From TM7 phylum sp. oral taxon 348 (GTDB lineage Bacteria; Patescibacteriota; Saccharimonadia; Saccharimonadales; Saccharimonadaceae): a stretch of DNA of 64,000 nt. A model generated the notes under the pieces. That model did no database searches. It had not been told where the DNA came from and saw only the letters and a list, made by a program, of their open reading frames with translations. Numbering within the stretch: the stretch's first letter is position 1; every line of letters begins with the position of its first letter. Location of the stretch: positions 1-64,000 of the forward strand of contig SDRW01000003.1 of assembly GCA_007845485.1 (NCBI GenBank), given 5' to 3'. A program made the translations under genes and the position numbers. Of the stretch, positions 7,401 through 16,738 are shown one piece after another.

Positions 7401-9151
7401 TGGGCATATTGAATAAAAAATTAGCACGAAAAAAGTCCCCTACTAAAAGATTAGGGAACTATACCTTTTGGTCTAAAACACGTAAGTACCGCTGGCAAAT
7501 TATTGTCGGCGGTCTTATTATTGTAGAGATTTTGGTGCAATATTTTTATCCTAGGCATTATACATTACCATTTGCACGTTATGGTCAGGAGTTCTATGGA
7601 TTTAAACATCGCAATATCTTAGAAATAGAGGAGCAAGAGCGATTCTCTAATGCTAAGATTAGATTAAATACAAGAAATAATTCTAATGAAGTGAAAATAT
7701 CTACAATTGGTGCTGATTTAATTAACTCTAATACTTTTAATCAGTTAAGCGAATATCCTAGTACTTTGCGTTTTGTGCCTCTTTCTATTTTTTGGCAGTT
7801 TCCTCATGTAGACTCTTTTTCTGTTAAATTTTCTAATTCCATACTCGATGAATTTATTGGAAAATTTGCCAAAAATAATCACATCGATGTTGAAAATGCT
7901 ACTGTAGCAATTAAAGATGGTAATATTACTGCAACTGAAGCAAAGACAGGTAGTGATGTTGATATATCTACATTTAGAAATATTATTTTGCACAAAAAAT
8001 ACAATATTGACGAAACTACAGTTATAGAAGTACCAGAAAAAATCATTGTACCAAAATCTACATCCAGTGATTTAATGGAAATTAGGGAAAAGGCTGAAAT
8101 CGCTATTGCTAAAGAAATTCGTATTAGTATAGAAGGTAGGGATGATGTTTTTATACCTACACGTGAGCAAATTGCTGGTTGGCTTGAAATTGTGGATAAT
8201 GAAGGAAAGGCTAAACTCCAGATAAAAGCAGATAAAGTAGCTAACTATGTTGTAGAAATGGATAAAAAAGTTGCTAAAACGGCTGGAGAAACAGTTATTA
8301 CAATAATTGATGGTCGAGAGTCTGAACGCTATGAATCTGAGGCGGGTAAACAAATTAATAAAGATAATTTTGTTAAACAAATAAATGATGTATTATTCAC
8401 ACCAGGTAGATATAAATATATACAAGCAGAGTTAATGGACGTCGCACCAAACGTAAAGAAGGTTTATAGATATTCTAATTCTCAGTCTGGCTTAGAATCT
8501 AAATTGCAAGAAATTGGAAGTCGTTATAATGTTAGAATTAGCATTAAACAATTGGATGGGGCAGGATGGCAGGCAAGTTATAGAGGAAGTGAAAGCACCC
8601 CAAGTGCCAGCACTTATAAACTTTATATTGCAATCAAACTATTTAATGAGATAAATTCTGGCCATATTAAGTGGAATGATCCAATGCTAGACACAACTGT
8701 AACAGGGTGTTTTGATAGAATGATTTTATATTCTACTAATCCTTGTGCTGAAGCTTGGATAAATCAATTTGGCAGAAGAGATTTAAATAACTTTTTATAT
8801 TCAAGAGGAATTAGTAACGTAACTACATTTACCGCAAATGACGCTGTTAGAACTAGTTCAGATGATTTACTGCGTGCCGTGGAAGGGATTTATAACGGTA
8901 ACTTAGTTGATGAGCAGAACCGCCATAAGATGTTAGATATGATGCGACGGCAAATTTGGCGAAAAGGAATACCCTCAGGAACGGCGGGATGGACGTCTAA
9001 TAAGGTTGGCTTTTTATGGAATTATGTTCACGATGTAGGTGTAGTGCATCATCCACGCGGGACATATATACTAGCTATTATGACAAAATATGCTAATTAT
9101 GGTATTATAGCTAAAATAACGACTGAACTAGAAAATTTTATGTATAAATGA
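7400..9151 (+). CDS. Membrane-anchored YoaR-like / beta-lactamase-fold serine hydrolase
   Basis: The 583-residue protein has a basic cytoplasmic start, one membrane segment (about residues 32-48), a long extracytoplasmic stretch resembling the YoaR/VanW-associated peptidoglycan-binding domains (about 80-330), and a C-terminal domain like class A beta-lactamases (about 360-583). Catalytic-type motifs are visible: S404-T-Y-K407 (SxxK), S445-T-N447 (SDN-like) and K535-V-G537 (KTG-like). It is probably involved in cell-wall binding or remodelling; true beta-lactamase activity is uncertain. It starts with GTG overlapping the efp stop and ends overlapping tlyA by 4 nt (ATGA). Confidence 0.8.
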   Translation: MGILNKKLARKKSPTKRLGNYTFWSKTRKYRWQIIVGGLIIVEILVQYFYPRHYTLPFARYGQEFYGFKHRNILEIEEQERFSNAKIRLNTRNNSNEVKISTIGADLINSNTFNQLSEYPSTLRFVPLSIFWQFPHVDSFSVKFSNSILDEFIGKFAKNNHIDVENATVAIKDGNITATEAKTGSDVDISTFRNIILHKKYNIDETTVIEVPEKIIVPKSTSSDLMEIREKAEIAIAKEIRISIEGRDDVFIPTREQIAGWLEIVDNEGKAKLQIKADKVANYVVEMDKKVAKTAGETVITIIDGRESERYESEAGKQINKDNFVKQINDVLFTPGRYKYIQAELMDVAPNVKKVYRYSNSQSGLESKLQEIGSRYNVRISIKQLDGAGWQASYRGSESTPSASTYKLYIAIKLFNEINSGHIKWNDPMLDTTVTGCFDRMILYSTNPCAEAWINQFGRRDLNNFLYSRGISNVTTFTANDAVRTSSDDLLRAVEGIYNGNLVDEQNRHKMLDMMRRQIWRKGIPSGTAGWTSNKVGFLWNYVHDVGVVHHPRGTYILAIMTKYANYGIIAKITTELENFMYK

Positions 9152-9882
9152 AACAGAGACTCGATAGATATATTGTAGAAAATAGATTAACCAATAGCAG
9201 ATCTCAGGCTGAAAACTACATACGTTTAGGTAGGGTTACTGTAAATGGGGAAGTTATTAAGAAATGTGGCTTTATAGTATCAACTGTAGATAAAGTTGTA
9301 CTAAATATTCCTGAACAATATGTTAGTCGGGCCGGATTAAAACTAGCGAGTGTTTCTAATAATTTTCATTTAAATTTTACGGATAAAGTGGTTCTAGATA
9401 TTGGTAGTAGTACGGGAGGATTTACTGATTATGCATTGCGCCACGGTGCTAGAATGGTTTATGCAGTTGATGTAGGAACAGACCAACTTCACCCCAGTTT
9501 ACGTGGAAATGACCAAATTAAGCTTTATGAAAAAACTGATATTAGGGATTTTATACCCCCAGAGACTATAGATATTATTTTGGCGGACGTTTCTTTTATT
9601 AGTTTAAGGGAAATTTTGCCTCATATTACTAAAACAGCAATGAATAAGAAGACACTATTGGTAGCGATGGTAAAACCTCAGTTTGAAGCGGGTAGGAATC
9701 AAACTAATAGAGGGGTAGTAAAGAATAATGCTGTGCGCCGTAGAATTTTATCTGATTTTGAACTTTGGGCGCGACAATATTTTTCAATTATAGATAAGCG
9801 AGATAGTGGTGTATCTGGAGCAAAGGGTAATGTGGAAAGGTTCTATGTTTTGAAACTTATTAAGACTTGCTCTAAACATTGA
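9148..9882 (+). CDS. tlyA: TlyA-family rRNA methyltransferase with S4 domain
   Basis: The 244-residue protein has an N-terminal S4 RNA-binding domain (KQRLDRYIVENRLTNSRSQA, about residues 2-60) and an FtsJ-like SAM-dependent methyltransferase domain with the glycine-rich VVLDIGSSTGGFTDYAL motif (about 87-105) and a KPQFEAGR segment. Family members 2'-O-methylate ribosomal RNA, affecting subunit joining and capreomycin sensitivity. The start overlaps the preceding stop by 4 nt. Its 3' end overlaps the convergent ychF gene by 11 nt. Confidence 0.92.
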   Translation: MKQRLDRYIVENRLTNSRSQAENYIRLGRVTVNGEVIKKCGFIVSTVDKVVLNIPEQYVSRAGLKLASVSNNFHLNFTDKVVLDIGSSTGGFTDYALRHGARMVYAVDVGTDQLHPSLRGNDQIKLYEKTDIRDFIPPETIDIILADVSFISLREILPHITKTAMNKKTLLVAMVKPQFEAGRNQTNRGVVKNNAVRRRILSDFELWARQYFSIIDKRDSGVSGAKGNVERFYVLKLIKTCSKH

Positions 9883-10957
9883 ATCTAAATTCAACTACAT
9901 CATTAGGCTGCATTACATAATCTTTGCCTTCAGTACGTATTTTACCTGCAGCTTTGGCGGCTGCTTCTGAGCCAGCCTTAATTAAGTCATTATAGCTAAC
10001 TACTTGTGCAGCTATAAAACCTCTTTCAAAGTCAGTATGAATTACTCCAGCAGCTTTTGGCGCTGTCCAGCCCTTGTGAATTGTCCATGCTCGTACTTCT
10101 TTATCTCCTGCAGTTAAATAGCTTTGCAGCCCGAGTGTATCATAGGCCGCGTTAATCAGCTGCATTAATCCAGTTTCCTTTACTCCATAACTTTCTAAAA
10201 GTTCATTTGCCTCATCTTGCGCGAGACCTTTCAGTTCCTCTTCTAGTTTTGCGCTTAAAAACAAAGATTTTGCTGGTTCAACTAAATTCTGCAATTTTTT
10301 TTGTAACTCCGTATCTGTTAATCCGTTTTCATCAACATTAAAGACATAAATAACGGGTTTAGCAGTTAGCAAATGTAGATCTTTAATTGCGTCATGTTTT
10401 ATACTATTTAGTGACGACAATGGAATACCGGACTTTAGACTACTAAGTAGACTTTCTAAATAGATAATGTCGCTACGTATTTTGGGATTGGCTTTTGCTT
10501 CCTTTTGCATGCGTGGTAAGCGTGATTCAATGGTTTGAATATCTGCCAAAATAAGCTCTGTATTAATTATTTCTATATCGTCTTTTGGATTTACAGGGGA
10601 TTCATCGTGTCTTAATATTTCGCTATTGTCAAAAGCACGTACTATATGAACTATAGCATTGCATTGCCTAATATTCGCTAAGAATTTATTACCCAATCCT
10701 TCGCCTTTTGAAGCACCTTTTACCAAGCCTGCAATATCTACAAAAGTGACGGTGGCTGGTAGTATTTTATTCGAATTGTACATTTTCGCTAGAACTTCGA
10801 GTCGTGGATTAGGTACTGGCACGATTCCCGTATTAGGTTCTATTGTTGCGAAAGGATAATTAGCTGCTAATATATCATTATTTGTCAGTGCATTAAAAGT
10901 TGTGGATTTACCTACATTTGGTAATCCTACTATGCCGATTGAAAGATTACTGCTCAT
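9872..10957 (-). CDS. ychF: Ribosome-binding ATPase YchF (OBG family)
   Basis: The 361-residue protein has the P-loop GLPNVGKST at residues 10-18, a switch II DIAGLVKGAS motif, and NVDE instead of the GTPase-type NKxD, which in YchF explains ATP preference. The C-terminal TGS domain (AWTIHKGWTAPKAAGVIHTDFERGF) is intact. It binds the ribosome and is linked to stress response and translation quality control. It is convergent with tlyA and has its own extended -10 promoter about 48 nt upstream of the ATG. Confidence 0.96.
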   Translation of the reverse strand: MSSNLSIGIVGLPNVGKSTTFNALTNNDILAANYPFATIEPNTGIVPVPNPRLEVLAKMYNSNKILPATVTFVDIAGLVKGASKGEGLGNKFLANIRQCNAIVHIVRAFDNSEILRHDESPVNPKDDIEIINTELILADIQTIESRLPRMQKEAKANPKIRSDIIYLESLLSSLKSGIPLSSLNSIKHDAIKDLHLLTAKPVIYVFNVDENGLTDTELQKKLQNLVEPAKSLFLSAKLEEELKGLAQDEANELLESYGVKETGLMQLINAAYDTLGLQSYLTAGDKEVRAWTIHKGWTAPKAAGVIHTDFERGFIAAQVVSYNDLIKAGSEAAAKAAGKIRTEGKDYVMQPNDVVEFRFNV

Positions 10958-11004
10958 AATATAAGTTTAGGTGCCTTTATTTAATTATTAAAAATTCATT
11001 ACTT

Positions 11005-11013
11005 ATTATAACA
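11005..11013 (-). promoter_or_regulatory. Extended -10 promoter of ychF
   Basis: On the minus strand TGtTATAAT lies about 48 nt before the ychF ATG. I see no convincing -35. Confidence 0.45.
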
Positions 11014-11039
11014 ATAACTATTATCTAAAAACAGAAAGT

Positions 11040-11065
11040 AGCCCCCAGTAAATGAACTGGGGGCT
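11040..11065 (-). terminator. Terminator of the proline-rich secreted protein gene
   Basis: AGCCCCCAGT and ACTGGGGGCT form a perfect 10-bp stem with a 6-nt loop, just downstream of the minus-strand gene ending at 11079. A U-rich stretch follows on the minus strand. It separates that gene from ychF. Confidence 0.75.
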
Positions 11066-11078
11066 TTAAAATTCCCTA

Positions 11079-11717
11079 TTATGGACGCTCTAATGAGCAA
11101 GCCTTATCGAGCTTCGCATGGAAGTCGAAGGGGTAGTCCTTACCATTAACGTGGTGCATATAGCCCTCGAAATGGTAATCAACCACGCCATCTGGGACAC
11201 GTACAACGCCATTGTCTAGCATTGCAATGCCCTGATCAAGGGGGTAGTTGCTCTTACCGAAAGCCATGCCATTTACGGATCCTTCCCATCGGTCGGAAAT
11301 TTCCGTTGATAGGAATTTATCCTCGGGAGAATAAGTGCCATTAGTATGGGTGATAACACCTATACTCTGCCACTGACCTGGATAGCACTCAATTATTGGC
11401 TCAAACACCATAATGTCGTCGCCTTCACCTGTCTCTACATGAGACGGGGTGAATACTGGCTGAGACGGGTCTGGGTTGGGCGTAGGCGGGTCCGTTGTCG
11501 GATCAGGCGTCGGTATATCCGGCGCTGTAGACGACGTAGGTGTGGGTATATTTGGCGTGTGCCAGCTTGAACCACCACCTGAGCCACCCAAACCTAAAGC
11601 TGCCAATAAGGCCATAATAGCTCCTATTACGAAAGCTATCACGCCACCTATATTAGGCAAATGCTCAATGTCAAAGTTGCCAGGTAAGAAGGGAATTTTA
11701 ATGTTAGGAAGGTTCAT
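11079..11717 (-). CDS. Secreted or membrane protein with Pro/Thr linker, unknown function
   Basis: I do not recognise the family. The 212-residue product has a hydrophobic segment (about residues 22-45, VIAFVIGAIMALLAALGLGG), a glycine/serine patch, a linker rich in proline, threonine, serine and aspartate (about 52-92), and a C-terminal globular domain with two cysteines (about residues 112 and 207) that could form a disulfide. An AAGGAGAGGG Shine-Dalgarno supports the start. Its DNA is visibly richer in G and C than its neighbours, with codons such as CGG, GGC and GTC, so it may be recently acquired or highly expressed. It has its own terminator. Confidence 0.7.
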   Translation of the reverse strand: MNLPNIKIPFLPGNFDIEHLPNIGGVIAFVIGAIMALLAALGLGGSGGGSSWHTPNIPTPTSSTAPDIPTPDPTTDPPTPNPDPSQPVFTPSHVETGEGDDIMVFEPIIECYPGQWQSIGVITHTNGTYSPEDKFLSTEISDRWEGSVNGMAFGKSNYPLDQGIAMLDNGVVRVPDGVVDYHFEGYMHHVNGKDYPFDFHAKLDKACSLERP

Positions 11718-11882
11718 TTGAACCCTCTCCTTTCATTAGTAATATCAGAATAAATAATCTGAACTCTATAAGGGACACCCTAACTTTGTAAGCTAAGGAT
11801 AATTCTATTATAGTATATGTGTGCATATTTGTAAATACTATTTTATAATATTCTTTATTATTTAATTATAGTTGTGAAATGT

Positions 11883-11900
11883 TATTGTAATATTACAATA
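11883..11900. promoter_or_regulatory. 18-bp perfect palindrome, possible operator
   Basis: TATTGTAATATTACAATA is a perfect palindrome lying between the divergent genes at 11079-11717 and 11967-12818. The rest of this 249-nt intergenic region is AT-rich, with a TATAAT-like element near 11926. A repressor site is an inference from symmetry and position. Confidence 0.45.
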
Positions 11901-11966
11901 TGGAATTTATTATGCTTATGATATATAATCTTTAACATCTATAGTATTGAGAAATAGGGTGTATTA

Positions 11967-12818
11967 ATGAAAGTTTCTATCAAAAACATAACAAAAAAGC
12001 AACTTATTACTGGTATTGCGATAACGGCTGGCTTGTTTGCTGTGCTCGGATTAGCCATTCTCTTATCTATGTTTTTTAAGGATAAGGTCGCTATAACGGT
12101 AGGTGAAACAAAGATTTATCTACGTGATTATAATCGGATCGTTAAGGATGCTGAATCTGTTAGTATAAATAAAAAAGATATAACCAGCACTATTATAGAT
12201 TACTATAAAACTAAAGAAGCGGCCAATAAGGTGGGTTTGGCTGTAAATAGTAATTATATTAAAATGGCGGTCAAAAATCTTCAGGAGTCTAATAAAAAGC
12301 TACCAGATTCGATTGCAAATATGCAGGCTTATGGTACTGCTTTGAATAATTTAATTATTTATGGAAGATATTCAGGCGTGAATGGAAAGATTGTCTGGGT
12401 ACCTTATGCTTCTAATGAAGTTGATAACATGGCGCTCTTTGATAAGGGTAAAGCCAAGCAGTTAATATATAGGGCGCATAGCGAACTTGAAAAAGGCAGT
12501 AATAAAGGTATAGACGAGCTACGCGCAGCTGATATAAATAAAACACCCTATGGGGAATATTTATTTACAGATGATGGTGAGTTTATAATGGAAAACGGAA
12601 AAGAAGCATTTAAGCAGATGCCTGTTGAACGCTCAGTTATGTCTGAATATGTTAAAAAATGTACAAAAGAAGGTGTTTGTCCTGTTTCTGAGGATAAGGA
12701 TAGAGCGACTTACTTTTTTGTTCAAAATTACTTTAGGGTTAATAAAATAGATATGAATTTGGCTGATAAATTGGAGCTTGAAAAGCAAAAAATAAAGGTG
12801 GTAGATTATGTCAACTAA
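11967..12818 (+). CDS. Membrane-anchored SurA/PrsA-like N-domain protein
   Basis: The 283-residue product has a basic start, one membrane segment (about residues 17-37), then VAITVGETKIYLRDYNRIV and a helical stretch ending in IIDYYKTKEAANKVGLAV, which resembles the N-terminal chaperone domain of SurA/PrsA foldases. I see no clear parvulin catalytic domain in the rest. It overlaps the start of the 1277-residue exported protein by 11 nt, so it is probably translated with it and may help that protein fold outside the membrane (inference). Assignment to the foldase family is tentative. Confidence 0.65.
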   Translation: MKVSIKNITKKQLITGIAITAGLFAVLGLAILLSMFFKDKVAITVGETKIYLRDYNRIVKDAESVSINKKDITSTIIDYYKTKEAANKVGLAVNSNYIKMAVKNLQESNKKLPDSIANMQAYGTALNNLIIYGRYSGVNGKIVWVPYASNEVDNMALFDKGKAKQLIYRAHSELEKGSNKGIDELRAADINKTPYGEYLFTDDGEFIMENGKEAFKQMPVERSVMSEYVKKCTKEGVCPVSEDKDRATYFFVQNYFRVNKIDMNLADKLELEKQKIKVVDYVN

Positions 12819-15800
12819 AAATAATAACCGTAAAAAAACTTTTTATTTAAAGTCTGCGGTAGCTGCGATCGTGCTATCGTTTGTTTTTGGCATCTTTTCT
12901 GGTCTTGAAAGTAATGCTCTTCTTGATCTAAATCGTGTATTTACTGTATCAGGTAGAGATTTTCTTATTAAGCAGAGATGGGATCCGGGAATTAGGGATG
13001 ATGATCGATGTTATTCTTCTGCAAGTACTTTAAGTACTGTGATTGATAAAACAGGTCTAAATAGAATCTTTAAATCAAACCTAAATATAGATGCTAAAGC
13101 TGGCTTGGTTAATTCTATTGTTCGTCTTCCTATATATGACTGGGATTTTAGCCAAGTAGACACGCTTACAAATGAATATGCTCGTAAGGCTAGCGGCTTT
13201 ATAGGAAAAAACTTTATTACAGCACCAGATCCAGTTACTGGATTTGATGGGATTGATAAGATAAAAGCAGCCAGGCCGGTAGGCTATGCTAAGGATTTTG
13301 ATTTTACATTAACACCTGTACCAAGTCTTTCTTGGCTGAGGGGTATTATTTCTGACCCAGCGAGTTTGGCGTCTATAAATGGTAAAGTTGCAAATCCGCT
13401 ACTCTACCAACAAGCCTCTATTATAGGTCCTAATGGTCTACCTAAATTTAGGCTTACTGGATTGAACAATGCTATTAATGGAAAAAGTTTTATTAAAGAC
13501 TTGTTGTTTCCAGGTGGTATGACCGCTAATGGTGTTAAGAATTTGAAAGATAAATTTCCTAAGAAAAATGGTAATATTATAAGTTATCAGGATTATGTAA
13601 AAAATATCACACCTAATGAGGCTGCTAAATATTTAGCTAATGCTGTTAATGAGATGCTTAAAAGGTCTAGAATAGAAAGGCATGGTCTTTTTCCTACGTT
13701 ATTTAAATGGACGTTTACGGATGAGGAGAAATACATCTATCTTTTGATGCCTAATCTAGCCAGGCAGGCTGTCGACGAGGCTGTAGCGCAAAGAAGATCT
13801 GAAGGTAAGAAAAATGAAGAGATATTTGGTAATGGTGCACGTCAAACGGCTCGACTTGCGTTGGATAAGATAAACCCTATAGTACAAAGACTTAAGCCAG
13901 AATATTTGAATGGTCATAGCCACTTAAATTATTGGTTTATACGTAATATATACGGGTTTGTTAATAGTGAAAGTAGTTTTAACTCCTTGTATGGAGATAC
14001 TATAAAAGATGGTTACCTTAGTGAATTAGGTCAAGATGGTAATGCTGGCTTGGGAAATATCATCAAGGGTAGTCAAGGTATCACTAATGAATTGAATAAT
14101 ATAGTTGGTGGTTTAGGGTTTAATAGTGGAAAAAATATTAATTCTATAAGAAATGCTATTAATAGGGTTAGTAATTTAAGAAATGACCTTAAGTCTAGTG
14201 TTGCTAGCGTATCTTATAGTGCTACTAACAGTCTATATCGTTTAATTATAGGCTTAATGAGTGATATATTCGGCGTAACTGGTGCGGAAAATTATCAGGT
14301 TAGGGGCGATAGGCGTGAAGATACCTGTTATGAGAGTTTGCTATCTAAGGACAGTGAAGGTAGATACCCAGCTTACGCGTTTTCTGTTGTAGATAAGGGT
14401 ATTAATTTAACTATACCTGGTCTTCTATATAGCATACAGACTCTACTGGTAGGTAAGGGATTATCCCATGATGGTATATCTTTATATTTACCAGGCAGTC
14501 TTAACGGCAAGGATATGATTGACTGTTATGGTAGGGGTCAGACCTGGACTATGTACGCTAGTACCAGATATATGATAGGTAATAATCACCAGAATGTTCA
14601 GTCTATAATTGGCGCAATCCTTTCCATTTTTGGTATGGCAGATCCTGTAATGAGAGAGGTTGCTATATGGCAAAGTATAGGTACGGCTATCGAAATATAC
14701 GCTAAAATGCCAACTTTGTTAGACAATGTACCAGTACCTCTAACTAGACCAATAAATTACTATAACGGTATGTTTAATGTATATAGAATTCATAATGACT
14801 CAGTGAGATTGCCAGACTCTTTGGCTGATCGTGAGATTGACTGGGATAAATCTAAGATAATATGGATGGACGGGATAAGTGATGGAAACTTCTTTAGCTT
14901 AAATGCTGGTGAAAATAAATCAACTAATTCATCAACTTATTTCCCTAATCTTTATCTAGTTCTCAAAAAACCACATCATCTACAACCTGATATATCTCAG
15001 AAGATTAATACCCCTGATGGTCATACTGGCGTGGTTAAAGTAGGTCTTGATAAAGGTGGCTATAACTATAATGGTGGTAAATATAATAAAGGTGGCGATA
15101 AGGGTGGTCCTATGAAGGACTCAAAAATACGCTTAATAGAAACAGTTGTTAAACCTGGTTATTATGCTGGTGAAATTCGTGACAACGATTTTGAACAATC
15201 TAAAGGTAATTTAAAACATACTAATGGTAATAGTGTTAATGGTTTAACAAAGGGTGAAATATGTAAGTTTTATAGAGACAAACTGGGCGATGGAATATCT
15301 GACTGCGATGATGGTCAAAACGATAATCCTACACCTCTTAATGTAGCTAGCCCATTTGCAGATCTAAAGCCAGGAGTATATAGTGTCTCTGGTGGCGAGA
15401 ATGTCAATAAGATTCCTATGGGTACTGTTAATCGCTATATACCTTCTGAAACGCCTCCAGGAACTAAATTCTGCTACTCACTTTATATTGAAAAGAAGGA
15501 TAACGACTTAAAATATAAGGGCGAGAGATACTATAAGGACCAAAGAAACTCAAATTATAACGAAAAGTATCACGCAGATAGAGAAAAGCGATTCCTGTCA
15601 AAGGCTTACTGTATAGTATCTGGATATAAGCCTTCATTACAGGTACGCGGTGGCGATGCTATTATTAACGGAAATGTTGATACTGATACAAATAGAAAGA
15701 ATCGTCTAAATACTACAGATGAACAAATTTATGGTTCTTGGTCTGAATATGGCTTGCTAGTGAAGGGTAGTGTATCTGGCGGTAAAATGGCTAGCGGTGC

Positions 15801-16641
15801 TCTTTATAGGGTTGGATATAAACCTACAGGTTCATTTGACTATGATCCACACGGATATCTAACCTTTAGTAATGAGTATACTAGTGCGTATGGTGGAACT
15901 CCTAATTATGGTAATTTAATGAAGGATAATATTGGTAATGGCGTGGCTCGTTTACAGGCATTCTTTGCTCTACGTGAGTCTACTGCTTATCCACAAGGAT
16001 CTAATGGTTGCGTTTCTGGAAATACTATTAATCTTAAAAATTGTTCTACTGGCGATTATGCCCTGAATGATAATACTGAATATACAGTTGATGGTACTGA
16101 TTTCAATAAAGATGAGAACAAGAAAAAGTCACTAGTATTCTTTGTTGGAAATAATTCGCGAATTGTATTTAAAAATAATGTAGAATTACCTGAGAAATAT
16201 GACACGGTTGGTGACCTAAGTCAGATTGTATTTACACCAAGGAAGAGTAGTGGAAAATATACTGTAAACATAAAACCTGAAGCTACTAGGATTGATTCTT
16301 GGATTCTTAATCCAAACGGTGTAATTAATACGTGTTCTTACGGGACTGGTCAAGATAGACCAAGGTCATATATAAAGAATAAAGAAGAGGGTGGTGATAT
16401 TCATCCATGTTACAGTAATCAATTAACAATTAATGGACCTGTAGCTGTAAAACAAATCTTCTTAAGACGCAGTGGTGGTATTGACCAAAATCAAAACCCT
16501 CCATTTGATCTAAAACAGAGTATATCCGGTGAAACATTCAATTTGCGACCAGATGCATATCTGTGGGCTCTAAATCAGGTGAGTGATTCAGGTCGTAAGT
16601 TTACAACTACAAATCTCATAGATCTTCCACCTAGATACTAA
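12808..16641 (+). CDS. Very large exported surface protein, unknown function
   Basis: The 1277-residue product has a signal peptide or anchor (basic start, hydrophobic residues about 13-30, then ESNA). The rest is hydrophilic and rich in glycine, asparagine, serine and tyrosine, with scattered cysteines that could pair. No sortase-type motif or C-terminal membrane segment is visible. The C-terminal 100 residues (NQLTINGPVAVKQIFLRRSG, then FNLRPDAYLWALNQV and a final LPPRY) look like a compact conserved module. It is probably a surface or adhesin protein used in contact with the host bacterium; this is inference from size, export signal and location before the pilus locus. Confidence 0.75.
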   Translation: MSTKNNNRKKTFYLKSAVAAIVLSFVFGIFSGLESNALLDLNRVFTVSGRDFLIKQRWDPGIRDDDRCYSSASTLSTVIDKTGLNRIFKSNLNIDAKAGLVNSIVRLPIYDWDFSQVDTLTNEYARKASGFIGKNFITAPDPVTGFDGIDKIKAARPVGYAKDFDFTLTPVPSLSWLRGIISDPASLASINGKVANPLLYQQASIIGPNGLPKFRLTGLNNAINGKSFIKDLLFPGGMTANGVKNLKDKFPKKNGNIISYQDYVKNITPNEAAKYLANAVNEMLKRSRIERHGLFPTLFKWTFTDEEKYIYLLMPNLARQAVDEAVAQRRSEGKKNEEIFGNGARQTARLALDKINPIVQRLKPEYLNGHSHLNYWFIRNIYGFVNSESSFNSLYGDTIKDGYLSELGQDGNAGLGNIIKGSQGITNELNNIVGGLGFNSGKNINSIRNAINRVSNLRNDLKSSVASVSYSATNSLYRLIIGLMSDIFGVTGAENYQVRGDRREDTCYESLLSKDSEGRYPAYAFSVVDKGINLTIPGLLYSIQTLLVGKGLSHDGISLYLPGSLNGKDMIDCYGRGQTWTMYASTRYMIGNNHQNVQSIIGAILSIFGMADPVMREVAIWQSIGTAIEIYAKMPTLLDNVPVPLTRPINYYNGMFNVYRIHNDSVRLPDSLADREIDWDKSKIIWMDGISDGNFFSLNAGENKSTNSSTYFPNLYLVLKKPHHLQPDISQKINTPDGHTGVVKVGLDKGGYNYNGGKYNKGGDKGGPMKDSKIRLIETVVKPGYYAGEIRDNDFEQSKGNLKHTNGNSVNGLTKGEICKFYRDKLGDGISDCDDGQNDNPTPLNVASPFADLKPGVYSVSGGENVNKIPMGTVNRYIPSETPPGTKFCYSLYIEKKDNDLKYKGERYYKDQRNSNYNEKYHADREKRFLSKAYCIVSGYKPSLQVRGGDAIINGNVDTDTNRKNRLNTTDEQIYGSWSEYGLLVKGSVSGGKMASGALYRVGYKPTGSFDYDPHGYLTFSNEYTSAYGGTPNYGNLMKDNIGNGVARLQAFFALRESTAYPQGSNGCVSGNTINLKNCSTGDYALNDNTEYTVDGTDFNKDENKKKSLVFFVGNNSRIVFKNNVELPEKYDTVGDLSQIVFTPRKSSGKYTVNIKPEATRIDSWILNPNGVINTCSYGTGQDRPRSYIKNKEEGGDIHPCYSNQLTINGPVAVKQIFLRRSGGIDQNQNPPFDLKQSISGETFNLRPDAYLWALNQVSDSGRKFTTTNLIDLPPRY

Positions 16642-16651
16642 TCTCTAAAGC

Positions 16652-16684
16652 AAAACGGGCGTATTGTGAAAGTGCGCTCGTTTT
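16652..16684 (+). terminator. Terminator after the large exported protein
   Basis: AAAACGGGCG (16652-16661) pairs with CGCTCGTTTT (16675-16684), 10 bp with one G-U pair, ending in a T run. The pilM promoter begins immediately downstream. Confidence 0.75.
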
Positions 16685-16699
16685 GTACATTGGTTGCTG

Positions 16700-16728
16700 T
16701 TGATTATAATAAAGAGCTTATGTATAAT
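16700..16728 (+). promoter_or_regulatory. Promoter of the pilus operon
   Basis: TTGATT (16700-16705) and TATAAT (16723-16728) are 17 bp apart, predicting a start about 4 nt before the pilM ATG at 16739. A second, upstream pair, TTGTAC (16683-16688) and TATAAT (16705-16710), is 16 bp apart. Confidence 0.6.
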
Positions 16729-16738
16729 AGTTACATCT

